In this document: in pieces, positions 1 to 11,266 of the stretch | Position numbering within the stretch: the stretch's first letter is position 1 | How the letters are laid out: each line of letters opens with the position of its first letter | Assembly: GCA_902651635.1 (NCBI GenBank) | Contig: CACRSC010000023.1 | Coordinates: 36,324-100,323, forward strand | Direction of reading: 5' to 3' | Length of the DNA: 64,000 nt | Source of the DNA: Mastigamoeba balamuthi | Lineage: Eukaryota > Evosea > Mastigamoebida > Mastigamoebidae | Made by a program: the position numbers and the translations under genes | The notes under the pieces: model-generated | What the model saw: the letters and a program-made list of their open reading frames with translations, nothing else | What the model was told of the DNA's origin: nothing | Database searches by the model: none

Positions 1-223
1 GTTGTGCTCCCTGTACTGCCTGGCCACGTCGATGGACCCTAGAAGCCCGAACTCCTCGCCAGCGAAGAACATGAACTGCACGTCGGCGACGGGGTGGAAC
101 GACGCCGTCGACGTCAGCACGCGGAACGCCTCGAGCAACGCAGCCGCTCCACTTCCGTTGTCGTCGGCTCCCGGAGCCGTTCCGTTCTCCTGATTCAATT
201 GGTGTGAGCGAACCTGCGGGCAA
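1..223 (-). CDS. M28 zinc aminopeptidase, partial tandem paralogue
   Basis: The minus strand is open from the window edge to the gap. It carries two of the metal-binding blocks of the M28 family: the GADDNGSG block with its two aspartates, and the FFAGEEFG block with the catalytic and metal-binding glutamates. The segment is a close copy of 1731-1924 in the complete gene next door, with scattered substitutions (GLLGSID here, GSLGSKD there). The reading frame continues upstream into the assembly gap and downstream out of the window, so this is an incomplete gene rather than a proven pseudogene. By family it would be a secreted or membrane-anchored aminopeptidase acting outside the cell or in the endolysosome. 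Confidence 0.8.
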   Translation of the reverse strand, partial: MPAGSLTPIESGERNGSGSRRQRKWSGCVARGVPRADVDGVVPPRRRRAVHVLRWRGVRASRVHRRGQAVQGAQ

Positions 224-810
224 NNNNNNNNNNNNNNNNNNNNNNNNNNNNNNNNNNNNNNNNNNNNNNNNNNNNNNNNNNNNNNNNNNNNNNNNNNNNN
301 NNNNNNNNNNNNNNNNNNNNNNNNNNNNNNNNNNNNNNNNNNNNNNNNNNNNNNNNNNNNNNNNNNNNNNNNNNNNNNNNNNNNNNNNNNNNNNNNNNNN
401 NNNNNNNNNNNNNNNNNNNNNNNNNNNNNNNNNNNNNNNNNNNNNNNNNNNNNNNNNNNNNNNNNNNNNNNNNNNNNNNNNNNNNNNNNNNNNNNNNNNN
501 NNNNNNNNNNNNNNNNNNNNNNNNNNNNNNNNNNNNNNNNNNNNNNNNNNNNNNNNNNNNNNNNNNNNNNNNNNNNNNNNNNNNNNNNNNNNNNNNNNNN
601 NNNNNNNNNNNNNNNNNNNNNNNNNNNNNNNNNNNNNNNNNNNNNNNNNNNNNNNNNNNNNNNNNNNNNNNNNNNNNNNNNNNNNNNNNNNNNNNNNNNN
701 NNNNNNNNNNNNNNNNNNNNNNNNNNNNNNNNNNNNNNNNNNNNNNNNNNNNNNNNNNNNNNNNNNNNNNNNNNNNNNNNNNNNNNNNNNNNNNNNNNNN
801 NNNNNNNNNN
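224..810. other. Assembly gap (587 N) ending in a C14 run
   Basis: The sequence is 587 consecutive Ns, followed by 14 cytosines at 811-824. The gap separates the partial M28 copy from the complete one. The homopolymer edge suggests that the assembler stopped at a sequence it could not extend. The true size of the gap is unknown. Confidence 0.97.
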
Positions 811-824
811 CCCCCCCCCCCCCC

Positions 825-1161
825 ATTTGGCCACAAGTATTCTTTTTTGGTGGTAAGCGCTGCTCCTGTGCGGGCAAGAACTGCCCGAAATTCGATTTCG
901 GCGTTTGACACGGCAATATTTTCGACCGCGCCTCATCTTCGTTCGGCGTTGAATGCCATTGGTTCCTATTGCGAGCCTCTGTCTTTTCCCACTGCACGTG
1001 GGCGGCGAGTGAAACCTACATTGTCCACTGGTCAGGACATTCTTGAGGTCAATCTCGAGTCACTTGTTTTATTTGTATTGTCTGTTCCCTTTGAGGCAGA
1101 TTCAATGTGGCAAATAGCGAGCTGAGCGCTCCGACTGACAGTGCACAAACAACTGAGCCCG
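825..1161. other. Gene-free stretch, downstream of M28 gene
   Basis: I see no coding region with family resemblance or any RNA gene here. It is presumably the 3' flank of the complete M28 gene plus intergenic DNA. Confidence 0.5.
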
Positions 1162-3045
1162 CTAGAGAGAGCCCATGCTGAGACCCAACAGAGCGAGGGC
1201 ACCCAGCCACAGGAGAGCGCAGCCAGGGGCGGCAAGGCGGCTTGAGGCAGACTTCTTCTCTGCGGCGGAGCTGTGCACAGGAGACACCGAGGACCCGTGG
1301 CGTCCGGGGTCGATGACGGAGCTGTGGACGGGCAGCACCTCCGAGGACGCCGTCTGCGGCTGCGAGGAGGCAGAGAGGGAGCTCTCGACGAGCCACGCGA
1401 CTGCCAGCCTGACGAACTCCACCGTGTGGTTGCGCGAGCACTTGTCCACAGTGTCGTTGGCCTTGTGCATGTACGGGTTGATGTCCTTTGCGCACTCGAA
1501 GGGGTACGCGGTGGGGTACCCCTGCCACGTCCACGGCGCGTGGTCGCTGCAGTTGTATCCGCAGTGGTCCACGCCCACTGGCAGCGAGCAGTACATTCCC
1601 GCCAGAGTCGCGACGTACCTGTTCATGTCCGCGTTGACGAGGTCGTCGACGAGGCCGATAACGTTGTTGGGGCACTGGTAGCAGATCATGTCGAGGTTCA
1701 TGAGGCCCAGCACCGTGCGGCCCTGCTCCCTGTACCGCCTCGAGACGTCCTTTGACCCCAACGATCCGAACTCCTCGCCCGCGAAGAACATGAACTGCAC
1801 GTCGGCGACGGGGTGGAACGACGCAGTCGACGTCAGCACGCGGAATGCCTCGAGCAATGCAGCGACGCCGCTCCCGTTGTCGTCGGCCCCGGGAGCCGTC
1901 CCGTTCTCCTGGGCAGATTGGTGAGAAGCTGCAGAGGCAACTGCCCCATTGCGCACAAATCGGGCCTTCTTGGAGGTGCTGTCCATGTGGCAGCTGAGGA
2001 TGACCGAGCCAGCCCTGCTGCCGGCGCTCCCGACGATGGTGGCGATGATGCTGGGCATCGGGAACGAGTGGGTGACGATCTCGATGGTGACGCCGCTGCC
2101 GCGCCCCGAGGCCGCCGTCAGCGCGCGGAGCTGCGACTCGACCCACTGGGCGGCCGAGACGCCGAGAGACGTGTTGTAGAGGCGGTGCTGGTAGGAACTT
2201 ATGTGCGTCATCGTCTCGAACACCCGGTCGATGTCGATGCGGCTGAGGATGGGGTTCACAGTGTTCTTCGATAAAAAGAACAGTGTCAGACGTAAAAATG
2301 CAAATGACCCCATAAGAAGAAGATAGGAGAAGAGGACGTTGTCCCCCACCCCAGCCCGGGGCTTGGTGATGCAAGCGGAAAGGGGGCGGGAGACAATACT
2401 GAGGGGCACCACTGGACTCTCGCCAGCTGCAGCACGAGGGGCGTGGGGACGCGAAACGCGTTGCCGAGCACCGCCTTCCCGCGAATGCAGGCCTTATGCC
2501 TGGCGTATAGCCTGGCCGCGTGTGGTGCAAAGCGGAGAAACCCGAAGGAAATCCTTGAAAATTTCCCAGTTTCCCCACACTCGTCAGGAAACCGAATAGA
2601 ACTGCCAGAGAGCCGACACCCCCAGCATCGTCAGTGCCACCACCACTGCTGTCCAGAGTGCTCGGCTCGGTGCCCGTGGGAGAGCTGGGGGCCGTGCACG
2701 AGGGCAACTGCTTGGGGTCCAGGACGGCCAACAGAGGAACAAAATCGGACCGACGAATCCCTTGAGAAAAACGGCGGTACGCACTGCGCGGGATGGTGCG
2801 GGCAGAGAGAACGTCGAGTTTGGCGGGAAGTATATCGGCTTGCTGCCGTCCTTGGTGACGTCGACGAAGCGGAGCTGGCGGCGGTCGAGAGCGAGCTCGT
2901 CCAGCTGCGACAGAGGGACCCACTCGCGTGTCCCGTCGGCAAACTGCAGCAGCCTGCGCTCCTCCAGCCGCCCAGAGGCCAGCGAGAGCATGCAGGCGAC
3001 GCACAGGACAATGGCGGGAAGGGCCAGATGGCGAGGGCAGAGCAT
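1162..3045 (-). CDS. M28-family secreted/GPI-anchored zinc aminopeptidase
   Basis: The first exon begins with the ATG at 3045. It encodes a signal peptide (MLCPRHLALPAIVLCVACML) and a short propeptide-like segment (about RLEERRLLQF to FLKG) resembling the propeptide of fungal leucine aminopeptidases. The catalytic exon runs from about 2262 to 1162. It shows the full M28 ligand set in order: CHMDS (His, Asp), GADDNGSG (bridging Asp), AGEEFG (catalytic Glu and ligand Glu), MNLDM (Asp) and SDHAPW (His). The protein ends in a hydrophobic tail (WLGALALLGLSMGSL) without basic residues, which suits a GPI-addition signal. Between about 2790 and 2262 there is either an unusually long intron or small exons I could not place. 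A partial paralogue lies at 1-223. Confidence 0.8.
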
Positions 3046-3700
3046 GGTGACTGCTGCAGGCAAAAGACCGTTGTGTTGTAAGATTCTGTGTATCTATCGG
3101 GAGGGAGGCCTGCCAGCAGAAACGTTGAAGTTTGAAGTGTAAAAATTGTCGCACGGCCAAGCATTTCTCTTGCACCTCCTTCGCTCGTGCCTACGTGTGC
3201 GAGCAGCAGGAATCAAGCTAGCACGGGCATAACTTCAATGATATAACGATAGATTTGGGTATGAGCACAAAGACCTTTGACAAAAAAGGTGGGATTGTGG
3301 AATGACCAAAGCTCACTTTGTGCCGCCTTGCCCAGCCAACGGTGGGCGGCTATAGCGATGGCGGTGTATGGAAAAATTGGTTGTTTATTTCATTGACATC
3401 GTTAAACGCAACAAATTTGCAGTAGTTATGTGGCCCTTCAAGATTACTTCACGATCCGACATACATACAATTCGAAAACGGGCACAACCAGCGGGGTGTC
3501 ACCAATATCACCAACGTATCTGCATAAATGGCGAGTACTCCAATTCTCCTGTGATGTGTAAGGACGTGGTGGACGAATCACTTCGCTGGCGTCCCCAAGT
3601 TCGTTGTATGTCACATGGGTGCCTACTGTCCCACGCTGGTCTGGCTCAAATAGTGGCTCGCTCGTCTTTGATGCAGCAGTGCCATTGTCAACCCTAATTG
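3046..3700. other. Intergenic, no gene seen
   Basis: About 650 bp lie between the start of the M28 gene and the stop of the SPX-EXS gene. The sequence is less GC-rich than the genes. It holds the M28 promoter and the 3' flank of the exporter. I recognise no RNA gene or conserved reading frame. Confidence 0.5.
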
Positions 3701-6685
3701 TCAGGTTTCGTGCTTTGGAGCAGTGGGCGGGTCCAGCGTGGCGACGTCCACGCTCTCGGTGGTCGGAGAGACAGACACGACGGTCATTTCGATGCCCAAG
3801 GCCTCCGCGGCTGTGCGCGTCTGCGGCATCGGCACCTCCTGCTCTCGGGGCTGCTGCTCGATAAGCTGCTCTGCCGGGACGGGCTCCTCTATCAGCGAGG
3901 ACTGCCTCGTGAGGCAAATCGGCGACCCCGGCGCCGCCAGAACTCCCGTGGGCGACCCGGGCGTGCCGAACCCGCTCGACGGGGTTGACGACGTGTCGAG
4001 CGGCAGCCGTATGTTCCTCGTGGCCGTGTGGTGCGTGCAGTTCTCCAGGTGCTCCTTCTCCACCCGGATGATGTTCCACATTCCCCTCCTGGCGATCTGC
4101 GTCTCATGTTCTCAGCACTGCGCAGGCTTGGGGGCGGCAGACGCGCACCTCCAGGATGGAGAGGATCGTCGTGAACGCGTCCGTCGACATGCGACGGCCG
4201 ATCTTGAAGAACTCGGGGCTGATCGTCAGTGTCCAGCACATACGCAGCACCAAGTTCAGCGCCATGCAGACATAGTAGATCCACTTGTGGCGGTATTGCA
4301 GGTTATCTCTCAGAAGCCAGTTCTTCGATCCCCTCACGACCTTGCTCACGTCTCGTGAGACTCGACCAAAGCGCGATGGGGTTCGAGGAGATTTAGTACC
4401 AGTCCCCAGTCCTGAGTGAGGTCCCACGCGTACGAGTAGGCCGTGTTTGCCGTCGCAGCGATGATCCAAAGGGAGAGAAGTGCCGGTCCCCCGAACGTCC
4501 CTCTGAGGGAAGAGAGGACTGACGTTATGACTGCCGTAACGTACTTGCCTTGGTGGAGTCAGTCAATGCGCAAAAAGAGTTGAGTATGTGGTTCCCTCAC
4601 CGGCATTCACGTAGTGCATGTTGTTCTTCGTCTCGGCAGCGCGCCGGACGCACTGCAGGAACCGCCAAAAAGCCGGCATAATCGCAATGATGGGGCGTGT
4701 GTACTTGTTGATGTCAAAGCACTTGGTACCTGCGCATGAGAGCGAGGGCGGTCGTCAGAGAGAGGCATTACAGCATGAGATCTCGCCAACCGTCCGTCCA
4801 GGCATCGTAGGAGAAGTAGCACACGGTGAACTCGAGGTCATACATCGCGATAGAGAGCGACTGTAGCTGGTCTGCCATAAAGAAGTCGCTGAAGACAATC
4901 TTGAACAGCGGGGCGCAGACGATCCGGAAAAGCGCCCTCAAGAGCCACATGCCACTCCTAGTGTGTGGCACGCAACGACCTCTTGAGTGCGATCCCGGTG
5001 CGGAGCAGGGTGCCTGACTTTATTTGGTAGCCGAGGATGGCCACGAGCGAGAGAACCACGAGGAGAAGGGGCCATATCTGCTGCGGAACGTCGCGGAAGT
5101 CTTCGATCTGAGTGGGCGGGTAGCACCCGATGAGGTACAGGACGATGAACGACAGCCATATCGCCGTGAAGATGGCTGCAAACTGCGCGACATATGAGTC
5201 CCAATAGTCGGCTATGTGGACTGCAACGAACCTTGAACATCGACTGGTACGGGAGATGGTTGCGGGGGTCGAACTGGAAGATGAAGGAGTAGTCGACCCT
5301 GAACCGCGACCACACGGCCATGTCGAGCCCCCACATCCACGCGAGCCAAACTGAGAGCCCGACCATGCGAAACACAATGAAGATCGAGTTGATCTGCACA
5401 AAGGCCGTCCCGGGGGTGACGCTGAGCCACAGGACCACGAGAAGCACCAGCGGCAGCGCCATCCCCACGAAGAAGCCCAGCGAGAAGATCGAGAAGTGCG
5501 GGGGCTCCTCCTTGGGCACTCGGAGCTTCTTCATCGCCGTGTGCCTGTTGCCCCCCTCGAACGCCTCAGAGTACACGGCCTCGCACTGCTTCATGCACTC
5601 GAGCAGGTCCGTGTGGCAAGTGAACGGCGTCTCCCGGATGCTCTCGAGGTACCGAGAGCGCTGCTCGGTCCCGAACGCCTTGTCGTGCTTCTTTACAATC
5701 TTCGAGACGGCCTGGAGGACCAGGAAAACCTATCAGGAGGGGGCACGCAACGCGCAGCGCACGCACCTCGAAGTTGAGCGCACAGAAGTCGCTGAGGAGC
5801 TGCAGGCCTCGGTGGAACTCCTGGAACGAGTCCTTGAGTATGGCAAGGGCGCTCTTCCTCTTCTTGCTGCCGAGCGGCAGCGCCCCTTGCTGAGCGCATG
5901 GCAGCCAGGCGCAGGGGGCACAGGGGAAGTCAGTCAGGCGGCCCGAGTGAGAGCAGCATAGGGGGGAAAATGCGGACAATGTCCTCCGAGTAGGGGCGGT
6001 CTGCGGCCAGCAGCTCGGTGTTCGAGTCGTAGAACGACTTCATCCTGCGCAGCTCGCTGAGCATGACGCTCACACGCGCGTTCTGCAGCTCGAAGCGGTT
6101 GAGCAGCCCCTGCGCAACGCACGCAGACGACGACGGGGGAGTGGAGGTAGGGGAGAGGGGAAGAGGGCAACCAGCAAGCAGCGTTACTACCTATCACCGA
6201 CGGCAACAGCACAGAGGGCACAAGGGAGGAGGGAGCAGCTGGGGCAAACCAGGATGATGCACTGGTTCACCAGGCGCGTCAGCATCCCCGAGTTCTGGGC
6301 GCGCGTCGTCAGTAGCGAATTCCGACGCGCTGGAAATGCCCGAAGGCCGTCAGAACCGAAGAAACCCGCACCTGCTCCATGTTTTGCAGGTAGAAGTCGT
6401 TGACCTGCTCGATGCACGATCTCAGCTTCTCCCAGAACGGTCCCTGCTCCCTGCGTCATCACCCCCGCCCCCTACGGGTCACCCTCCAAACGCCCTGCGA
6501 CGTGCGGCGGGGCGGGGGCAGGCGGCAGAGCGGCACATGGAGTTGGGGTTGTAGAGGCCCCGCTCGGCCTCGGGCAGCACCGTGCGCTTCTCGCGGTTGA
6601 TGATCTTCTTCAGGCCCTTGTAGTCGACGTAGCGGTCGCGCCACTGGGGCACGGCGTGGCGGTCGAGCCTCTTGGCGAACCTCAT
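3701..6685 (-). CDS. XPR1: SPX-EXS phosphate exporter (XPR1/PHO1 family)
   Basis: This is a multi-exon gene starting at the ATG at 6685 with the SPX signature MRFAKRLDRHAVPQWRDRYV followed by DYKGLKKII. SPX domains bind inositol pyrophosphates and report phosphate status. The remaining SPX helices follow (EQVNDFYLQNMEQ, QEFHRGLQLLSDFCALNFE). Then come membrane segments (FFVGMALPLVLLVVLWLSV and others between 5500 and 5000). The EXS domain includes MWLLRALFRIVCAP, FFMADQLQSLSIAMYDLEF, LRDNLQYRHKWIYYV and LVLRMCWTLTISP. It ends with the WNIIRVEKEHLENC block and a Ser/Pro-rich cytosolic tail of about 110 residues. The order matches human XPR1 and plant PHO1, which export inorganic phosphate across the plasma or endomembrane. 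The promoter is shared with the divergent LRR gene at 6877. Confidence 0.92.
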
Positions 6686-6770
6686 CGCGGCGGCGGCAGT
6701 GCGGGCCCCCCACGGAGCGAAAGCAGTGCGGCACTGCGCTGTGCTGTGCCCACAAAAGAGAGAATCTGAC

Positions 6771-6815
6771 ACCGGAGATAATATTGGAGAAATCTCTCCG
6801 AGATACTCCGGGGCA
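6771..6815. promoter_or_regulatory. Bidirectional promoter with GAGATA/TCTCC motifs
   Basis: The 190-bp gap between the divergent SPX-EXS and LRR genes contains GGAGATAATATTGGAG, AATCTCTCC and GAGATACTCC packed together. This is an imperfect inverted arrangement. Related GATATCTC-type motifs lie upstream of several other genes in the window. Confidence 0.4.
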
Positions 6816-6876
6816 ACAGGCAGGCTCGAGCGGTCGCCCCGCCGGGCTGCTGCGAGTGCCGTACGTGGGCGTGTGC

Positions 6877-8374
6877 ATGTTCCACGAGCGTTGCCTGGTG
6901 GCCATTTCCGAGGAATTTCTCGCGGTATCCTGAGAAATCACGGCAGTTTTCTTAGCGCACGGCAAGTTCGGCCACGGAGCAGCTCTCAGGGGCCCTCGCG
7001 AGGGCGGTCGCCAGCGCCTTCCTCCTGAGGAGGGGCGGCATCGCCTTCAGGCACCAGAGAAAACCGCCGGCCCCGGAGCATTTCGCGCAGTGCGCACCCA
7101 CCGATTTCTCGGGCGACGAGCTGGAGCAGTGCACCGAATCGCCGCCAGAGGAGCGCTGGTGGGAGGGCTCGGCCGAGGGGTGCACCTCCCGCCTGATCCC
7201 GCCCGGCTGCACGTCGTTCGAGCCGCGGTACGGCGTGGACTGCCACGCGCTGGCGCAGGAGCTCTGCGCCAACACGAGCCTCACAGAGCTCGTCCTCGGT
7301 GCGACACCCCCCTGACTCACCCCCCTCCCTCTCCCTGCACCTCGCGTCTCCCTCGCGTCTCCCGCGTCTCCCTCGCACCTCTCACACCCCTGACCTCCTT
7401 GCTGCCCCCAGTTGGGAGGATTGGGTGCTTCGGGGCTGCGAGGATCGCAGAGGCGCTCAGGCAGAACTGCACCCTCAAGAGGCTGGTGCTGCAAGGTCCG
7501 CACGGGGCCTCTGACCGCGTGGCCCGAATCGCGGACTGGGGAGGTGCTCACACGGGCGCTCCGCAACAGGGTCGGACATAGGGTTCGTGGGTGCCGGGAG
7601 GATCGCCGAGGCCCTGGCGAGGAACTCGTCACTCACCGCGCTCAGCCTGCGAGGTCTGTGCTCCACCGCTGTGTTGCTGCCGCCCTTCCCGCAGGCCTCA
7701 CGGGGAATAGGTCAGACGGACGAATAGAAGACGAGGGCGCTGTGCGAGTGGCAGAGGCCCTGAAATCGAACACGTCGCTGCAGTACCTCGGGCTCGAAGG
7801 TACCTCGCGTGATCCCTCCTGTCCGGCGCTCGCTGCTCAGTGCGTGCAGTGTGTGACTCACGGAAACATCGCATTTTCGCCAGACAACAGGGTCGGAGAC
7901 GCGGGAGCTGCGAGGTTGGCTGAAGCTCTGTCGGTCAACAACACCGTTGTCTGCCTTGGGCTCTCGTGTGCGTTGCCCAGTCTGCTTGTCCTCTCGGGAA
8001 CCAACTCCGGCCTGAATGCGCAGTCAACGAAATCGGGGACAGAGGCGCGCGGCACCTCGCACTCGCACTCGCAAAGAACCTCTCGCTGGTCCACATGGGC
8101 ATCGGACGTGTGCAACCCCACCCACTCTTGCCTCTGTGTTGTTCACTACATGACTGTAGTGAACAAGATGTCCAAGAGGGCGCTGGCTGGGATGCGAGAG
8201 GCCGCGCAGAGCAGGAGGGCTGTCAGAAGGGAGGCAGCGCTCTGCCTCTGCCTGGCGAAGCTGGAGCGCACAGGGGCGCGCAGCGCCTTGTCTCTGGTCG
8301 ATCAGGCGGTGCTGTGCCGTATAGCGGAGCTCTCTGCGATTCCTCTTTGTAGTATCACGACGTCGTTAGTTTAA
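6877..8374 (+). CDS. Leucine-rich-repeat (RNI/NLRC-type) protein
   Basis: Most exons encode one leucine-rich repeat of the ribonuclease-inhibitor type. Examples are IGCFGAARIAEALRQN..TLKRLVL, IGFVGAGRIAEALARN..LTALSL, RIEDEGAVRVAEALKSN..LQYLGL and VGDAGAARLAEALSVN..VVCLGL. A final helical exon runs to the stop at 8374. The introns separating repeats share the same phase (after base 1 of a codon), so joining exons keeps the repeat register. The start is less sure: a first exon from the ATG at 6877 (MFHERCLVAISEEFLA) needs a 31-nt intron at 6925-6955 to join the next exon. There is no signal peptide or membrane span, so it is probably a cytosolic protein-protein interaction module. Its specific partner cannot be told. 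Confidence 0.75.
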
Positions 8375-8440
8375 CTCTTTTGGAATACTGGACACAATAA
8401 CCGCGGGTTCCTAAAGCCCACTGAATGACTGCAATTAATT

Positions 8441-8496
8441 TCCCGGGGGAGATATTATCCCCGCCGAGATATTTCTCGAAGCGCACAATAAATATC
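8441..8496 (+). promoter_or_regulatory. Promoter of UBL/UBA gene (GAGATAT motifs plus TATA)
   Basis: GGGGGAGATATTATCCCC and GAGATATTTCTCG lie side by side at 8445-8478. They are followed by the TATA-like ATAAATATC near 8488, about 45 bp before the ATG at 8538. The first half is nearly palindromic. I infer promoter function from its position and from similar motifs in other start regions. Confidence 0.45.
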
Positions 8497-8537
8497 CAAG
8501 TCAAAGGGGGTCCAAAATAGCGGACGCGCGCGCACGC

Positions 8538-10577
8538 ATGGGCATTCTTCGAGTCAAGGTTCTCACGCTGGGCGGGGCGTCGCTCTCGCTGGACCTGCCC
8601 TCCGACGCCACGCTCTCGCTGTTCAAGTCGTCGCTGCACACGTCCTCGCAGATCCCGCCCGAGGTTCATCCGCGTTTTAATACCCGGAAAAAACCGGGGG
8701 CCCTGTCTCCGTCTCTGGGGGCCGCGGGAATCGTCTCACCGGCGGGTGGGACCCTGCAGGGGCTGAGGGTGGTGTACTCGGGGAAGGTCCTGGAGGACGA
8801 GGGGGCCACGCTTCTGTCGTCGGGTGTCACCGACGGGTCGTCACTGGTCATCTTCCCCCGCCGGTCAGTACACCTTCGCACTTTGCACATTTTCTCTCTC
8901 TCGCCCCCATTCGCCCCTCTCTGCTCTGTCCCCCCCCGCTCTCTGCTCTCTGCGCTCGCATCGCAAGCTCGCGCATCGGCACGGCAGCCACCCGGGAGGG
9001 TTGGCAGTGCATGCCCGCTCGCAGCAGGGCGGCCGGGGTGTGCGCCTGCTGCTGTGCTGTGCTGTGCGTGTTGCCTGGTGCATTTCTTTTTCCGCAGGGG
9101 AGATCTCGTTGTGGCAGTTAACTTGCATACCCGACTGCTCGCAACCACCGCCCCACACCGCTGACGCCTCACGCACGCGCGCAGGGGCGAGGTGAAGAAG
9201 AGCCGCGAGGAGGCGTCGCGCAAGCAGACGGGGCCGTCCAACGGCGCCGAGACGGAGCGGGCGCCGTGCAAGCCCAAGTCGGCGTCGTCGTCGGCTGCCA
9301 AGCAGAGAGCGCTGCTCGCGCGCCTGCGCAGGGAGGACCGCGGCAGCGACGACGACGACGCCGACAACGACGCCGACGACGCCGGCGCCGCCGACGACGC
9401 CGAGCGCGTGTGGCAGCAGATCGAGCGCGTCGTCCAGCGCGCCCGCGAGGCCGTCAACAACGCGCGCTCGGGGGCCGACGTCGACCTCGACGGCGGCGAC
9501 GACGACGACGCGGGCGCCGGCGACGTCGAGGTCGCCGACCTCGCAGAGGACGACGAGGACGAGGACGAGGAGGAGGGCGAGGAGGTCGACGAGTGGGACG
9601 AGGGCGTGCGCGCTGCCCACGCGCAGGGCGGCGCCGGGGGCTCGGACAGCGAGGACGCGCCCCGCGAGACGCTGCTGAGCAACCTGCTCGCCGCCATGCG
9701 ACGAGTGTCCGAGGCGGGAGGCGCCCCGGCCCCCAGGCTCGTCACGATACCGCCCTCGGGGCAGCAGGCGCAGCAGCAGCAGGCGGGGCAGCAGCAGCAG
9801 CAGGCGCAGCAGGCGCAGCGCCCGATGGAGATGAACGTGGAGGCGCTGCAGCAGCTGCTCGAGATGGGGTTCCCCGAGACGCGGGCGCGCAACGCGCTGC
9901 TGATGAGCAGGATGAACGTGCAGCTGGCGATGGAGCGGCTGTTCGAGCACGAGGGAGACCCGTCGTTCGACACGCCCATCTCGCCGAGCAACGTGCCCGC
10001 GCAGGCCCCGTTCCAGCTCTTCACCATCCCGCTGCGCTCGGCCGCCGCCTCTGGCGTCACGGCCCCCGCGGGCTCCGCCCCCGCCGGCGTCCTCGCCTCC
10101 CCCGTGCAGCGCACCGAGCCGCAGCAGCAGCAGCCCGTGTCGCCGGTGGTCTCGCAGGCGCCGCAGCCCTCGCCTGCCGAGCTGGCGTCGCCAGCGTCGT
10201 CGGGGTCGATCCGGCTGGCGGACATGGGATTCAGCCCCGAGGCCGTGGCCGAGGCGCTGCGGGTGACGGGCGGCGACCAGGAGACGGCGCTCGCCCTGCT
10301 GCTCTCGGGGCTGTCGATCGACGACAGCGCCGCGCACACGGGCGACGAGGAGGAGGACGACGGCGACGACGGCGAGCTGCCGCTGGTCATGCAGCGCGTG
10401 CTCGAGAACTCTGTGGTGCAGGCGGGGCTCGAGAACCCGCGCGTCGCGGAGGCTCTGAGCGCCGTGATGCGCGACCCCTCGCGTGCGGCCGAGTTCGAGA
10501 GCGACCCGGAGGTGGCCGTCGTTCTCGAGCAGGTGCGCGCGATCATCGGTGGCTCTGCGTCTGAGGGACAGCAGTAG
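8538..10577 (+). CDS. UBL-UBA-UBA-STI1-type protein resembling UBAC1/KPC2
   Basis: There are three exons, with introns at about 8663-8758 and 8864-9184, giving about 540 residues. Exons 1 and 2 form an N-terminal ubiquitin-like fold (MGILRVKVLTLGGASLSLDL ... GLRVVYSGKVLEDEGATL ... GSSLVIFPRR). A long acidic Asp/Glu region (about 9340-9600) and a polyQ tract (9760-9810) follow. Next are two UBA domains (LQQLLEMGFPETRARNALLM and LADMGFSPEAVAEALRV). The C terminus is STI1-like (NPRVAEALSAVMRDPS ... DPEVAVVLEQV). This order matches UBAC1, the non-catalytic subunit of the KPC ubiquitin ligase, which links ubiquitylated cargo to the proteasome. A ubiquilin-like role is the alternative. The protein is longer than human UBAC1 because of the acidic insert. 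Confidence 0.75.
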
Positions 10578-11266
10578 CTCCCCCCATTTGCGGAGCACAC
10601 GGCGCCCAACGGACACCCGGCAACTCCCAACACCCTTCCTCCGTTACTACGGTACCCTCGGCGCAATGTATTCACCTACTTCTTTAAGCCTCTCGTGTGG
10701 CGTGTGCTCTCTGCCTTATACGCGCAAGCCCAGGCCCCAGGCCACTCTGCCAGGACGCATTTTATTGAGCGACGCCACGGGTCAGGGCGGCTACCGCGAA
10801 GACCAGACCAGAGGTGTCTTCCTTCTCCCTTTGGGACCGTCTTCTCGTGGTCTATTTTTTGCGACTGTGTCGATTTTGAGGCAAAGCGCGATGATGGTAC
10901 AATGCCACGAAAATGCTGGCGAACGAGAGAACATTCCTTGCCACTAAGTTGCCGATGGCGGAACGCAGGCGCTGACACCACCACCGCGGTGCACATCCAG
11001 GCCTGATTTGCGACAAACTTGGGGTCAGAGGAGCTCCTTCTCTCCGGTAGATCAATTTGGTCTCGAAACGAAAAACCACGGAGAAATCGTCGAAGGCCAT
11101 GCATTTGAATGGGCGAAGGCGAGGGCACGGCAGCCTTGGACGGCGAGGCCAGACGAATCGAGGCCGGCCAAAAATAGCCCCAGGCATTCTGTATCCGAAG
11201 AGGCCTAATTTATCATAATCACAAAATTGCTCTTTGGGATAGCACGCCGCCTCGATCCTCCAAATA
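10578..11266. other. Intergenic, no gene seen
   Basis: About 690 bp between two plus-strand genes. I found no conserved reading frame, tRNA or repeat. It must hold the 3' end of the UBL/UBA gene and the promoter of the secreted-protein gene. Confidence 0.5.

Noticed and set aside
8666-10675. Long minus-strand open frames opposite the UBL/UBA gene
   Set aside because: Low-complexity Ser/Arg/Leu strings produced by the complement of acidic and polyQ codons. The plus strand has two UBA domains.
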